DNA from: Fictibacillus nanhaiensis
GTDB lineage: Bacteria > Bacillota > Bacilli > Bacillales > Fictibacillaceae
Direction of reading: 5' to 3'
Assembly: GCA_017052515.1 (NCBI GenBank)
Contig: JAFHKR010000038.1
Coordinates: forward strand, 310,001-374,000
DNA: 64,000 nt
Shown: one piece after another, positions 27,253 to 35,682 of the stretch
Layout of the letters: every line of letters starts with the position of its first letter
How positions within the stretch are numbered: position 1 is the stretch's first letter
Translations under genes and position numbers: made by a program
Notes under the pieces: generated by a model
What the model saw: the letters and a program-made list of their open reading frames with translations, nothing else
Told to the model about the DNA's origin: nothing
Databases searched by the model: none

Positions 27253-28874
27253 CGTCTCCTAAAATGTTGCGGCGAGACTTCTGGCATGCGTTCATCTTCT
27301 ACGTATTCGGGTGCGCGAGGACTGCGGGTTTCATAGATCACTTGGTTGGATGATTGGTTCATCGCAGCTTGGTAGATGCGCTGCATGAGGTGATACATGT
27401 CAGAGAGCGTACGATTGTTGTCGGTGATGCTTCGCGTCAAGCCGTGGTGCAGGTTTTCGAGCGTTCGAGCGAGCTCGCGCATATCATCATCGCGGCTGTT
27501 TTGATTTTGTGAGTTGTTTAAGGCAGAAGCGAGCTGTCTGCTCTGACTGTCCATGATGTTTCTAACTCCATCGGTAAAATCACGCTTGATATGCTCCACC
27601 GCAGCGTAGAATCCTTTTTCGAGCTGACCGACGCTTGAAGCAAAGTCAGCTGCCGCACGGCCGTATTCTCCTTGTTTTTCGGCATAGCGGTAATGCCATT
27701 CGTCTTGCTTTTGTGCGAGACGGTTCTCGAGTGCATCATGCTGATTTTGGTAGTGCTGAAGCTGTTCCTGCATGCCGCGCAACATTGATTGCGCATGCTC
27801 TTCAGACCGACGCTGAGCTTCTTGCAGCATTTTATCAGAACGTTGAATGAGCTGTTCAAACTTTTGCTGACCTTGAGTGTGCCGGTCATTGCTTGTTTTT
27901 AGCTGCTGCTCGAAAGAAGAGATGTTCTTAGCGAGTGCGTTAATACTCGTGTCGACCGTTTTTTGAATGGTTCCGAGTTCTTTTGTCGTCTCGTTGAACC
28001 GCTGTCCGAACTGATCGAGCTGTGTAGCAGATGCCGCGAACCGTTCAGCGTGCTCGCGCTGTGCTTCAAATATGCCATTCACGTCTTCCATCGCTTTTTG
28101 AAGACCTGCTGTAAAATTGACCATCTGTGATGCGAACTCACCGAGTGTTTTATCAAATGACGACTCGACGCGTGAGGCAAGGCGATCAAGAAGGCGTTCG
28201 ACCGAATCTTGTGGCTTGTCGTTGATCAGGTCGCTGTTGATGTTGTGATCCAGGTACACTTCACAATCGGCTAAAAGTTTGTTCTGCATGTAAGAAAGTG
28301 ATGTTCCTTGCGAGAAGAAGCCTGACTGAATGGAATTGAGCAGAAGTGCGGCACCGATTCCGGCAATACTCGTATAAAAAGCGACACTCATCCCTTCAAA
28401 TGGTGCGGTGAGGGAGGAGATGATCGAATTTAGCGTAAGGTTTGAGTCAGCAGGCTGTGTTCCGAGCGTCATGAGCGTATCTTGCATCGATAAAAGAGAG
28501 AGCGTAAGTCCGACAAACGTTCCAAGCACGCCGAAAATGATCGTGAAGGACGGAAGCTGGTTGAGTAGCTTCTGAATGTTTCCGACCGGCACTCGCAAGA
28601 CACCCAGAAGTGGAATGCGTTCGTTGTATAGGTGTTTTTCGATTAGTGCTTGTGTGTTGAGCTGTGGAACTCCTGCTAGATGAAACTGTTTGTAATCGGC
28701 TGTAACACGTTGCAGCCAATGCGAATACGGCTGCTGCTCTTTATTGGTTTCGACCCCTTGAAGCTCTTTGTTCCATTTGCGAAAGTGATAAGCGGTCTGT
28801 GTATGACCTACAATCCCTATAAATACGAGAAACCCAATAATCCCGACGACGATTAAAGTAAGTTGATCCATCAT
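27249..28874 (-). CDS. MotA/TolQ/ExbB-family motor subunit with long coiled-coil tail, ZorA-like
   Basis: 541 residues. Membrane helices lie at about 5-24, 109-128 and 161-182. The second and third carry the proton-channel signature (FGVLGTFVGLTLSL and PFEGMSVAFYTSIAGIG). Residues 190 to about 500 are almost entirely predicted helix, rich in Gln, Glu, Ala and Arg, giving a long cytoplasmic tail. That is the ZorA hallmark, absent from MotA, TolQ and ExbB. The ATG follows AAGGGGTGG. It is coupled with the ZorB-like gene. No ZorC, ZorD or ZorE gene is adjacent, so the biological role is open. Confidence 0.85.
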   Translation of the reverse strand: MMDQLTLIVVGIIGFLVFIGIVGHTQTAYHFRKWNKELQGVETNKEQQPYSHWLQRVTADYKQFHLAGVPQLNTQALIEKHLYNERIPLLGVLRVPVGNIQKLLNQLPSFTIIFGVLGTFVGLTLSLLSMQDTLMTLGTQPADSNLTLNSIISSLTAPFEGMSVAFYTSIAGIGAALLLNSIQSGFFSQGTSLSYMQNKLLADCEVYLDHNINSDLINDKPQDSVERLLDRLASRVESSFDKTLGEFASQMVNFTAGLQKAMEDVNGIFEAQREHAERFAASATQLDQFGQRFNETTKELGTIQKTVDTSINALAKNISSFEQQLKTSNDRHTQGQQKFEQLIQRSDKMLQEAQRRSEEHAQSMLRGMQEQLQHYQNQHDALENRLAQKQDEWHYRYAEKQGEYGRAAADFASSVGQLEKGFYAAVEHIKRDFTDGVRNIMDSQSRQLASALNNSQNQNSRDDDMRELARTLENLHHGLTRSITDNNRTLSDMYHLMQRIYQAAMNQSSNQVIYETRSPRAPEYVEDERMPEVSPQHFRRR

Positions 28875-28950
28875 GCCACCCCTTAGATGTCTTGTCTGAC
28901 TGTCCTATATTGATAGATATGTCCCGGTGTTGGGAAATATTTTAGGAAAT

Positions 28951-28975
28951 GGGGTCTGACCCCAAACAAATACAA
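28951..28975 (+). repeat. REP-like element 1
   Basis: The palindrome GGGGTCTGACCCC is followed by the polar tail AAACAAATACAAAA and preceded by AGGAAAT. It lies directly before a perfect 17-bp hairpin. Confidence 0.8.
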
Positions 28976-28977
28976 AA

Positions 28978-29016
28978 CCCCCTTAACTGTCCATTTAAGA
29001 TGGACAGTTAAGGGGG
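28978..29016. terminator. Perfect 17-bp inverted repeat beside REP 1
   Basis: The arm CCCCCTTAACTGTCCAT and its exact complement surround a 5-base loop. It lies between the motor operon start and the leftward DUF975 gene. T runs are short, so it may be a hairpin of another function rather than a terminator. Confidence 0.5.
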
Positions 29017-29075
29017 AAACTTTTTGGGGTTAATTTTTACAAAGTAGAGAAATTAATCTCCATGCCACGTGTACC

Positions 29076-29738
29076 TTAATCTCTCTTGTAATTTTTTACA
29101 CGATCGTTGTAAAACGCAGCATACGAAGTACTCATGTAGGGAGCGAGCCAGAAGAATCCGATTCCGAGAGATAAAACACAGAGAATGCCCCAGCCTAGAA
29201 AGCTTAGTTGTAGAACGAAAAACTTCCACTTATATCCGTCCATCAGCTGTCGGCTTTTCTTGATCGCAGCGTTGATGCCAATACCAGGATGATCTTTTAG
29301 AACAAAGTACGTTTGCGAATAACTGAACGCTTTGATGATTCCAGGGATCAATAGAAGAAGAGACCACAGAATCAAGTACACCATCATCACTAAGTAGGCG
29401 CCGAGTATTTTTACATACGTGCTGATCTCAGAAAACGCTTGAAATAGGCTTGAAACGTTAATTTTTTCACCTGTACGGATCACAGATAAAAAAGTCCACA
29501 AATATCCAATATATAATGGTAATAAAACGAGTGTAATGATGAACGTGCTGGCTGCCGGTCCGTCCATTTCGTCGCTAGGCTTGTTCAACCAAGCGCTCCA
29601 ACCACCACTCAAATTCACTTCAATAATGAGTGGGATGAGGTAATAGATGCTCGAGAACAACAACGTGAATAACGCCGCAGTGCCCCATTGTCCTTTGAGC
29701 TGAAGACGAGCTTGCTGTTTGATTTCTTTATTTTTCAT
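29076..29738 (-). CDS. DUF975-family membrane protein
   Basis: 220 residues with an N-terminal KNKEIKQQARLQLKGQWG motif, typical of DUF975, followed by about five hydrophobic segments and the conserved LLLIPGIIKAFSYSQTYFVLKDHP and SRQLMDGYKWKFF stretches. DUF975 proteins are integral membrane proteins of unknown function, frequent in Firmicutes. AGAAAGGTGAT precedes the ATG. It appears monocistronic. Confidence 0.88.
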   Translation of the reverse strand: MKNKEIKQQARLQLKGQWGTAALFTLLFSSIYYLIPLIIEVNLSGGWSAWLNKPSDEMDGPAASTFIITLVLLPLYIGYLWTFLSVIRTGEKINVSSLFQAFSEISTYVKILGAYLVMMVYLILWSLLLLIPGIIKAFSYSQTYFVLKDHPGIGINAAIKKSRQLMDGYKWKFFVLQLSFLGWGILCVLSLGIGFFWLAPYMSTSYAAFYNDRVKNYKRD

Positions 29739-29858
29739 GATGTATCACCTTTCTGAAGTTGTCCTATGATTATACTACGGTTTAAAAGGCAGAAAGATGC
29801 GTTTTCATGAAAATTAATAGTAAACTAGAGGAAAGCGGATGTTAGAGGAGGTCTGAGA

Positions 29859-30275
29859 GTGAAAAATAATGAAGAAATAACTCCTGCAGTGCTTCTTTTT
29901 GATGGAGTATGTAATCTTTGTAATGGAAGCATTCAATTTATCCTGAAACACGAAAAAAATTCCGATTTAAAGTTCTCAGCTATTCAATCAGAAGCCGGGC
30001 AAAAATTGTTATCACAGTACAGCATAGACCCCGAACAAACAAACTCCGTTATTTTAATTAGTGACGGAGTGGTATATACAGAATCAGATGCCGTAGCAAA
30101 AGTTGCAGAGTTTCTAAAATTCCCATACAACCTAGGAAGTTACATGAAAGTGGTACCTCGCCCGATTCGCAATGCTACCTATAAAAAGGTCGCGAGTAAT
30201 CGGTATAAATGGTTTGGGCAAAAAGAGAGTTGTATGATTCCAACACCTGACCTTCGAAATAGGTTTTTGCAATAG
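29859..30275 (+). CDS. yuxK: DCC-family thiol-disulfide oxidoreductase (YuxK-like)
   Basis: 138 residues of the DCC/DUF393 family, named for the N-terminal motif, here FDGVCNLCNGSIQF with the redox CxxC. The C-terminal RWPR-like region reads VPRPIRNATYKKVASNRYKWFG. Members are thought to be small thioredoxin-fold oxidoreductases; substrates are unknown. GTG 29859 follows GAGGAGGTCTGA. It lies upstream of a nucleoside hydrolase gene with a 76-bp gap and may be co-transcribed. Confidence 0.87.
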   Translation: MKNNEEITPAVLLFDGVCNLCNGSIQFILKHEKNSDLKFSAIQSEAGQKLLSQYSIDPEQTNSVILISDGVVYTESDAVAKVAEFLKFPYNLGSYMKVVPRPIRNATYKKVASNRYKWFGQKESCMIPTPDLRNRFLQ

Positions 30276-30351
30276 TTTTTACCAGCAAACTTCATAAGTC
30301 TGCAGATCTACTAATAGGATAGAACAAATGCCTAAAAAGGGGAACTGCACG

Positions 30352-31299
30352 ATGGGACAAAAAGTTCTGTTCTTTGGTGACGCTGGAATCGACGATACGA
30401 TTGCACTAGCTTATGCTTTTTTTAGCGATGAAATAGATATTGTTGGCGTTGTGGCAGACTATGGCAACGTATCAAGGGAACAAACGGTATCGAATGTGAA
30501 ATTTATTGCTAAAACATTTAACTTTCCGGTAAATGTGAGAGTGATTGGTGGAGCAGAAGTTCCGATGACAGGGGAAAAACCAACGTTTTATCCAGACGTG
30601 CACGGGGTTTATGGATTGGGTCCGATCGATCCGGGTATATCGGAAGGATTCATAGAAAACTTTTTTGAAATCGTAAATTTGATCGAACAGTATCAAGATG
30701 AACTGATTATCGTGAATGCAGGCAGGCTGACCTCTCTGGCTACGATGTTTATTTTGTTTCAGTCGCTGATGAAAAAAGTAAAAGCGTACTATATTATGGG
30801 CGGAGCGTTCTGGGTGCCAGGAAATGTGACGCCAGTGTCTGAAGCGAATTTTTTTGGAGATCCGATCGCGGTTAGAATCGTATTAACGTACGCCAAAAAC
30901 GTGACGATCATTCCGCTGAATGTTACCGATCGGGCTGTTGTCACTCCTGAAATGGTGAATTATATCGATTACAAGGGTAAGATGCCCATTTTAAAACCGA
31001 TGCTCGATTTTTATTACAATTTTTACAAAAGCAGAAACCCAGATATTTTGGGAAGTCCTGTTCATGATGCGATTACATTGATGGCATCCATAAGAGAAGA
31101 TATGTTCACGTATAAGTCGCTACCGGTACATATTGTGCTTCAAGACGGCAATACGGCGAGAGGACAGAGTATCGCGGATGTTCGACCGTATGCTCAGTTT
31201 GCAGATGGTAAAAAAAGGCACCGAATCGCGTTTGATTTCGATTATAGCTATTTCTTCCGAGATTTTATGAGTATCATGACAGGGGAGAAGTTTTCATAG
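30352..31299 (+). CDS. Nucleoside hydrolase (inosine-uridine preferring family)
   Basis: About 315 residues. The calcium-binding N-terminal motif reads FFGDAGIDDTIAL: it keeps the Asp equivalents of D10, D14 and D15 but has Phe in place of the usual first Asp and Ala in place of Pro. The C-terminal SPVHDAITLMAS supplies the His-Asp pair expected at the active site. These enzymes release the base from ribonucleosides for salvage. ATG 30352 follows AAGGGG; the earlier ATG 30328 has no good site. The substitution in the metal loop makes the specificity, or even the activity, uncertain. Confidence 0.8.
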   Translation: MGQKVLFFGDAGIDDTIALAYAFFSDEIDIVGVVADYGNVSREQTVSNVKFIAKTFNFPVNVRVIGGAEVPMTGEKPTFYPDVHGVYGLGPIDPGISEGFIENFFEIVNLIEQYQDELIIVNAGRLTSLATMFILFQSLMKKVKAYYIMGGAFWVPGNVTPVSEANFFGDPIAVRIVLTYAKNVTIIPLNVTDRAVVTPEMVNYIDYKGKMPILKPMLDFYYNFYKSRNPDILGSPVHDAITLMASIREDMFTYKSLPVHIVLQDGNTARGQSIADVRPYAQFADGKKRHRIAFDFDYSYFFRDFMSIMTGEKFS

Positions 31300-31380
31300 C
31301 ATGTTGATATGGAAGGCGAACTCTTGGAGCACCTGTTTTAGTAGAAGGATGTAGAAGATTAAAGCTTTCCTATAATAAAA

Positions 31381-31417
31381 AAACCGGAAGTCCCACAACG
31401 TGTTAGGACCCCGGTTT
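31381..31417. terminator. Hairpin between convergent genes
   Basis: AAACCGG-GTCC and GGAC-CCGGTTT form an interrupted stem with A-rich and T-rich flanks. Confidence 0.6.
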
Positions 31418-31441
31418 AACTTTTAATAGTAGTTTATGAGA

Positions 31442-31612
31442 TTAAGCGCAATTTTTAATTTGATCCAGTTTGTTTAGTTTTTCATCTAATATCTGGCTAA
31501 GTTGAACAAGAAGCGGATCTGCAAGACTATTAACCTTTTTACTTACCTCATACATGGTCGTGCGAATGGCGTCTATCTCTGTAGTTAAGACAAGAGCATT
31601 GCTTCGGCTCAT
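31442..31612 (-). CDS. Spo0E-like aspartyl-phosphate phosphatase, 56 aa
   Basis: Spo0E-type proteins remove phosphate from Spo0A~P and so delay sporulation. The protein is two helices, the first with LTTEIDAIRTTMYEVSKK and the second with the family signature SQILDEKLNKL (SQxLDxxL). ATG 31612 follows GAGGGGGAATGG with good spacing; the longer frame to 31642 has none. It is monocistronic, leftward, and ends near a hairpin. The family call rests on the signature and length. Confidence 0.8.
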   Translation of the reverse strand: MSRSNALVLTTEIDAIRTTMYEVSKKVNSLADPLLVQLSQILDEKLNKLDQIKNCA

Positions 31613-31724
31613 GGTCCATTCCCCCTCTAATATAATAACCACTTCTGCACCATTAATATCGGTAAATCTTGTAAATATTATATACCATATTTTGTGTCAA
31701 GTCTATTATTTTTTTACACATATA

Positions 31725-31749
31725 GGGGGACAGACCCCCTACAATTACA
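31725..31749 (+). repeat. REP-like element 2
   Basis: TAGGGGGACAGACCCCCTA palindrome followed by CAATTACA. It lies upstream of the chemoreceptor promoter. Confidence 0.7.
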
Positions 31750-31799
31750 CTTTTCCTCGTTTTGTACTACTCCAATAGACAAGTTCTGCTCTATTTCTG

Positions 31800-31826
31800 T
31801 AAAACTTTGTAGCTTTCTGTCGATAT
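31800..31826 (+). promoter_or_regulatory. Sigma-D type promoter of the chemoreceptor gene
   Basis: TAAA, a 15-bp spacer and GTCGATAT; the B. subtilis sigma-D consensus is TAAA-N15-GCCGATAT (one mismatch). It lies 42 bp before the start codon of a methyl-accepting chemotaxis gene, the expected target class. Confidence 0.8.
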
Positions 31827-31867
31827 ACTTTTTGCTGTCTAGTAAAAAGTAACTGCAGGAGGAAGAA

Positions 31868-33841
31868 ATGATTAAAAAAAGTCTACAGAGGCAGATTCTA
31901 GTGCCTTTTATATTGCTCATTGTTATGACAGGAGTTGTAGTGAGCGGAGTTAGTTATATGTTCAGCAAGAAAACTACCATTGAAAATTCCTCAGAGAATA
32001 CATCTGAACGTATGCTTGATCTAGATGAGACGCTCAATGGTTTTTTGAGAGATAACGCAAATTTTGTATCGGCCTATGCAGATTCCGCTACGATTAAGCT
32101 TCATGCAAAAGGAGATAGCCCGGACTATATTATTTCTAAGTTTGAAGACTATCATCTAGCAAATGAAGCGATCATGAACAGCTATTTCATTTCGGATGAT
32201 AAGGAAGTGGTCATGTATCCGATTCCTGCATCACCGGTTGAGGACATGACGTTAACACCGTGGTATCAACAGGCAACGAAGAACCCTACTCAAGTGTTCT
32301 GGACAGATCCTTTCATCGATGAAGCGACCGATCGTCCGGTTGTAAAAGCTGTAAAAGCCGTTGAGTACAGCGGAAAAATCGTGGGTGTAACAGCGATTGA
32401 TATCGCAGTAAATGATATCTTAACGCTGATGCAAAACGTGAAAATCGGGGACACCGGTTATGCTCTTCTCATCGATAATTCGGGGAATTATATGGTTCAT
32501 CCTGATGCAAAAAAGCTGGGGAAAAGCGCTACAAAAGAATCTTTTTATAATGCTATTACTAAAAAAAGTGGAACGTTAACCACAAAGATCAATGGTGAAG
32601 AGAGAGTAGTCAGCTATACGAAAAATGATACAACCGGTTGGAAACTAGCTGGAACTGTCTCGCTTAGTGAGTTTGAGGAAAAGGCTTATGTGATTCTTCT
32701 ACCAATCGGAATCGCCTTACTCATCACTCTTTTAGTGGCGGCCATTATTTCGGTGTTCGTTTCAAGAAGAATTACAGTACCCGTGAACCAACTAAAGAAC
32801 GCAATGCATGAGATCAGGAATGGAAACCTACAGGCGAGCGTTTCTATACAAAGAAAAGACGAGATCGGTGAACTAGCTGCAAGCTTTGATGATATGTCTA
32901 ACCAGATGCGAACGTTGATCAGAGAGATGGCTCAGATTACCGATCATGTGACGGACGCGTCTCAAACGGTCGTTGCGAGTGCAGAAGAAAATTCAGCATC
33001 TGCACAAGAAGTTTCAACAACGATGCAGCAGATCGCAGCAGGCTCTTCTCATCAAGCAGAGTTGATGGATCAGAACGCAAAGGCAGCCAATGTGCTGGCT
33101 GAGCGTATCGGTACCGTTCATGCACATGGCGAAAGAATTGAAAAAGCAACAAAACAAATGAATGAAGAATCGTTGAACGGTGTAAAAAAAGTGAGCGTGC
33201 TAAAAGAGAAGTCACTGATGACAACAGAAATGACAAAAGAGATGATTTCTTCTATTAAAAAGCTTGATGAAACATCTGGCAGCGTTCAACAGATCGTTCT
33301 AACGATCAGCGATATAGCCAATCAAACGAATTTACTAGCATTAAACGCGGCAATCGAGGCAGCGAGAGCTGGAGAGTCAGGAAGAGGCTTTGCGGTCGTT
33401 GCGGATGAAGTAAGAAAACTGGCAGAGCAGACCGAGCTTTCCTTAAAAGATATCAGCGCATTGATCACGGATATGCAGCAAGTAACGGAAAACACCGTCG
33501 GACAAGTTCAAGAAGCTGCCGCTCTCATTCTTTCACAAAGCGAAGCAGTTGAAGAGACAGAGCAAAGCTTTAGCGCGATCTCTACTGCAGTTAAAGGGAA
33601 TGCAGCGGCATTAAAAGACGTGATTCAGTCTGTTGACGAAATGACGATGCAAAAGAATGTACTCCTTGAGAATGCGTCGCATATCTTGGCGATCACGCAA
33701 GAAACAGCGGCTGGAACAGAAGAGGTATCTGCATCAGCAGAACAGCAATCAGCATCAATGGAGCAGTTGAACCATCTAGCGGATCAGCTTGAGCAGTACG
33801 CTGAACAGATGCGCAACCACGTCCAGCGGTTCACATTTTAG
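31868..33841 (+). CDS. Methyl-accepting chemotaxis protein with dCache sensor
   Basis: 657 residues. Transmembrane helix 1 at about 10-30, an extracytoplasmic double-Cache domain to about 275 with the [14 protein letters not shown] and GVTAIDIAV stretches, helix 2 at about 276-297, HAMP to about 350, then a long helical signalling domain whose hairpin tip reads [20 protein letters not shown] with [17 protein letters not shown]. It relays ligand binding to CheA. AGGAGGAAGAA precedes the ATG, with a sigma-D promoter upstream. Its stop codon TAG shares its last G with a REP element. Confidence 0.95.
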   Translation: MIKKSLQRQILVPFILLIVMTGVVVSGVSYMFSKKTTIENSSENTSERMLDLDETLNGFLRDNANFVSAYADSATIKLHAKGDSPDYIISKFEDYHLANEAIMNSYFISDDKEVVMYPIPASPVEDMTLTPWYQQATKNPTQVFWTDPFIDEATDRPVVKAVKAVEYSGKIVGVTAIDIAVNDILTLMQNVKIGDTGYALLIDNSGNYMVHPDAKKLGKSATKESFYNAITKKSGTLTTKINGEERVVSYTKNDTTGWKLAGTVSLSEFEEKAYVILLPIGIALLITLLVAAIISVFVSRRITVPVNQLKNAMHEIRNGNLQASVSIQRKDEIGELAASFDDMSNQMRTLIREMAQITDHVTDASQTVVASAEENSASAQEVSTTMQQIAAGSSHQAELMDQNAKAANVLAERIGTVHAHGERIEKATKQMNEESLNGVKKVSVLKEKSLMTTEMTKEMISSIKKLDETSGSVQQIVLTISDIANQTNLLALNAAIEAARAGESGRGFAVVADEVRKLAEQTELSLKDISALITDMQQVTENTVGQVQEAAALILSQSEAVEETEQSFSAISTAVKGNAAALKDVIQSVDEMTMQKNVLLENASHILAITQETAAGTEEVSASAEQQSASMEQLNHLADQLEQYAEQMRNHVQRFTF

Positions 33842-33865
33842 GGGTCTGACCCCACACAATTACAT
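33841..33865 (+). repeat. REP-like element 3
   Basis: GGGGTCTGACCCC with tail ACACAATTACATTT. Its first G completes the chemoreceptor stop codon. It lies 3' of the RAYT gene on the opposite strand, and a terminator hairpin follows. Confidence 0.85.
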
Positions 33866-33869
33866 TTGT

Positions 33870-33910
33870 GCCGTTTTTGTCTTTTCCAAAAAGACAAAAA
33901 CGGCTTTTTT
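33870..33910 (+). terminator. Terminator of the chemoreceptor gene
   Basis: GCCGTTTTTGTCTTTT and its complement around CCAA, followed by TTTTTT at 33905-33910. Confidence 0.85.
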
Positions 33911-33971
33911 CTTTGTTAGTACTGACTTTTGAAAAAGGAAAGTGTGTAGTTATACATTTAGTTTAAAGGGT

Positions 33972-34532
33972 TTAAAGCTCAACAACAGGGGTGATCTTGC
34001 TTTCAACATAATCTCGGTACTGAGATTTCGAATGGTTAAACTGTTCAAGAAGGGTTGAGGTGTTTACGAAAGGACACACCGATGGGGTTACATAATAGCG
34101 GTAACTGCTCCACTGATATTCTAAAGGATACATGACCAGGTCGGCAGAAACAGGATTCAAATGAATGTAGCGACTAGTGTCTAATAAATGCGAACGATCT
34201 TCGATCAATTCTGCTCCATAACGTCCTTGAAACACATGACCAGTGAGCTCATATTTCTTGTTGAAATACATCGCGTACGTTTCATTTAATTCTTTCATGA
34301 AATCTCCAGGTGGGGACTTGCTGCACAATATTTGTAAGTGAGTGTGGTTGGTCATGAGGCAATACGAGAAGAGCTCGACTTCGTGCTTTTTAACACAGTG
34401 GCTAAGAATCTTTAAATAGCGGTGGAAATCCAAGTGGGAATAAAAAAGAGGTTCCCTGCGATTTCCGCGAGTAGTCACGTGATAAACAGCATCCGGATAC
34501 CAAATGCGAGGGGATCTAGGAATGATTTTCAC
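33972..34532 (-). CDS. REP-associated tyrosine transposase (RAYT, Y1_Tnp family)
   Basis: 186 residues of the HUH single-strand transposase superfamily. Seen: the N-terminal YHVTTRGNRR motif, the HUH pair in LMTNHTHLQIL (His63 and His65), the catalytic-tyrosine helix around NETYAMYFNKKY (Tyr86 or Tyr89) and GHVFQGRYGAELI with RYIHLNPV. It is shorter than E. coli TnpA-REP. REP-like palindromes lie on both sides (33841 and 34577). The start is odd: AAAGGAGGTGA runs straight into GTG 34532, leaving no spacer. An in-frame ATT at 34523 has ideal spacing instead. Confidence 0.9.
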   Translation of the reverse strand: MKIIPRSPRIWYPDAVYHVTTRGNRREPLFYSHLDFHRYLKILSHCVKKHEVELFSYCLMTNHTHLQILCSKSPPGDFMKELNETYAMYFNKKYELTGHVFQGRYGAELIEDRSHLLDTSRYIHLNPVSADLVMYPLEYQWSSYRYYVTPSVCPFVNTSTLLEQFNHSKSQYRDYVESKITPVVEL

Positions 34533-34576
34533 CTCCTTTCAATCGTATCTTTATTATAAGGGTTGAACCTGAATCT

Positions 34577-34612
34577 GGGAAATGGGGACTGACCCCAAAA
34601 AAATTATTTCCC
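34577..34612 (+). repeat. REP-like element 4
   Basis: GGGGACTGACCCC inside outer arms GGGAAAT and ATTTCCC. It lies 5' of the RAYT gene. The tail is degenerate (A-rich). Outer arms of the same form occur at 41530. Confidence 0.8.
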
Positions 34613-34781
34613 CTGCTGTTTTCAAGTAAAACCCTAAAGCAGTTTTGAAATGCAAACGGTTCGAAACTTTTCTTTTCAGAAAGTCACCTTTTTCGCGAAT
34701 AGCCCCTCTTAAAAAATGTCGAACTTCGTCTCTTCTTTAGAGTTTCTATCATATTTCCTCGGAAATTATTAAAAAAAGAGA

Positions 34782-34808
34782 ATAGAGTATTCCTTTCTAC
34801 ATACAATA
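34782..34808 (+). promoter_or_regulatory. Sporulation-type promoter (sigma-E/K -10) of the coat gene
   Basis: CATACAATA at 34800-34808 fits the sigma-E and sigma-K -10 element. ATA at 34782-34784, 15 bp upstream, is a plausible -35. It lies 30 bp before a CotF-like gene. The rest of the 305-bp gap holds REP 4 and nothing else recognised. Confidence 0.5.
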
Positions 34809-34837
34809 ACCCCGTATTTTATAAATCGGAGGTATGT

Positions 34838-35500
34838 ATGATGAATCAAGATTCAAATCAACAAAACATGAATCCTCAATCAGGGAACACCAATCCTGAA
34901 TTTAACCATCTAAACATGCAGACTGGTCAAGTGTTAGCCCAGATGAACCATGGCGGACATGAGATGTTTGATGTTCATGAGATGTTAAGCGGCATTGTAG
35001 GAACTTTAAACTTATATACACTTTGTAAAGGGCATGTCCAGGACCCTGAGCTTAAAACGATGCTCAATCGTCATTATCAGCACATTACAAAAGAATATAA
35101 CGCGTGTGTTCAAGCTTTTCAGACAGGAAAAGATCCAGCAATGCGTACAGAATCTTACAAGATGGCTCAAGATAATGATTTTGTATATGGCTTGAAGCCT
35201 GCTCAACCGGTTAAACCTATTCAAAGCGTTACAGAATTAAACGATCAATCTGTATCATCTCTAATTCTAGGAACATTAAAATCGAATGCTTCGCTAAGAG
35301 GAATGGCGACACTCGAAGTTACAAATCCAGTGCTTAGACGAGTATTAGCAGATGGGATTCCAAACTGGATCGAGATGGCCTATGAATTATCGATCTGGCA
35401 GAATAAGAACCATTATTATCAAGTACCTCAACTGAACCAACAAGATATGACGAGCATGCTCGGTGCATACGCTCCATCAACACAACCACCTCTTCAATAA
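34838..35500 (+). CDS. CotF-family spore coat protein
   Basis: 220 residues. A low-complexity Asn/Gln/His-rich N-terminus (about 1-45) precedes a ferritin-like helical region with MLSGIVGTLNLYTLCKGHVQDPELKTM and LRGMATLEVTNPVLRRVLADG, typical of CotF-like coat proteins. Such proteins are laid down in the spore coat by the mother cell, in line with the sigma-E/K type promoter upstream. CGGAGGTATGT precedes the ATG. A terminator follows the stop. Confidence 0.82.
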   Translation: MMNQDSNQQNMNPQSGNTNPEFNHLNMQTGQVLAQMNHGGHEMFDVHEMLSGIVGTLNLYTLCKGHVQDPELKTMLNRHYQHITKEYNACVQAFQTGKDPAMRTESYKMAQDNDFVYGLKPAQPVKPIQSVTELNDQSVSSLILGTLKSNASLRGMATLEVTNPVLRRVLADGIPNWIEMAYELSIWQNKNHYYQVPQLNQQDMTSMLGAYAPSTQPPLQ

Positions 35501-35510
35501 AAATGACTTA

Positions 35511-35539
35511 AACGAGTACCTATAAAGGTGCTCGTTTTT
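35511..35539 (+). terminator. Terminator of the coat protein gene
   Basis: AACGAGTACC and GGTGCTCGTT (one G-U pair) around TATAAA, then TTT. Confidence 0.8.
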
Positions 35540-35682
35540 ACTTTTACACAGGTTAAAACAGGGATATCATGAGAAGAAATAGAAAATTTCATAAAGTTGA
35601 AAGGACTCGACAACAAGAAACGAATTTGCCATAGTTATGAGTGGACTTATATTTTGTACTGAAACTCCAGGGGGTTAAGGAA

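Noticed and set aside
26548-28874. Complete Zorya defence system
   Set aside because: Only ZorA- and ZorB-like genes are present. No ZorC, ZorD or ZorE homologue is adjacent, so a full system cannot be claimed.
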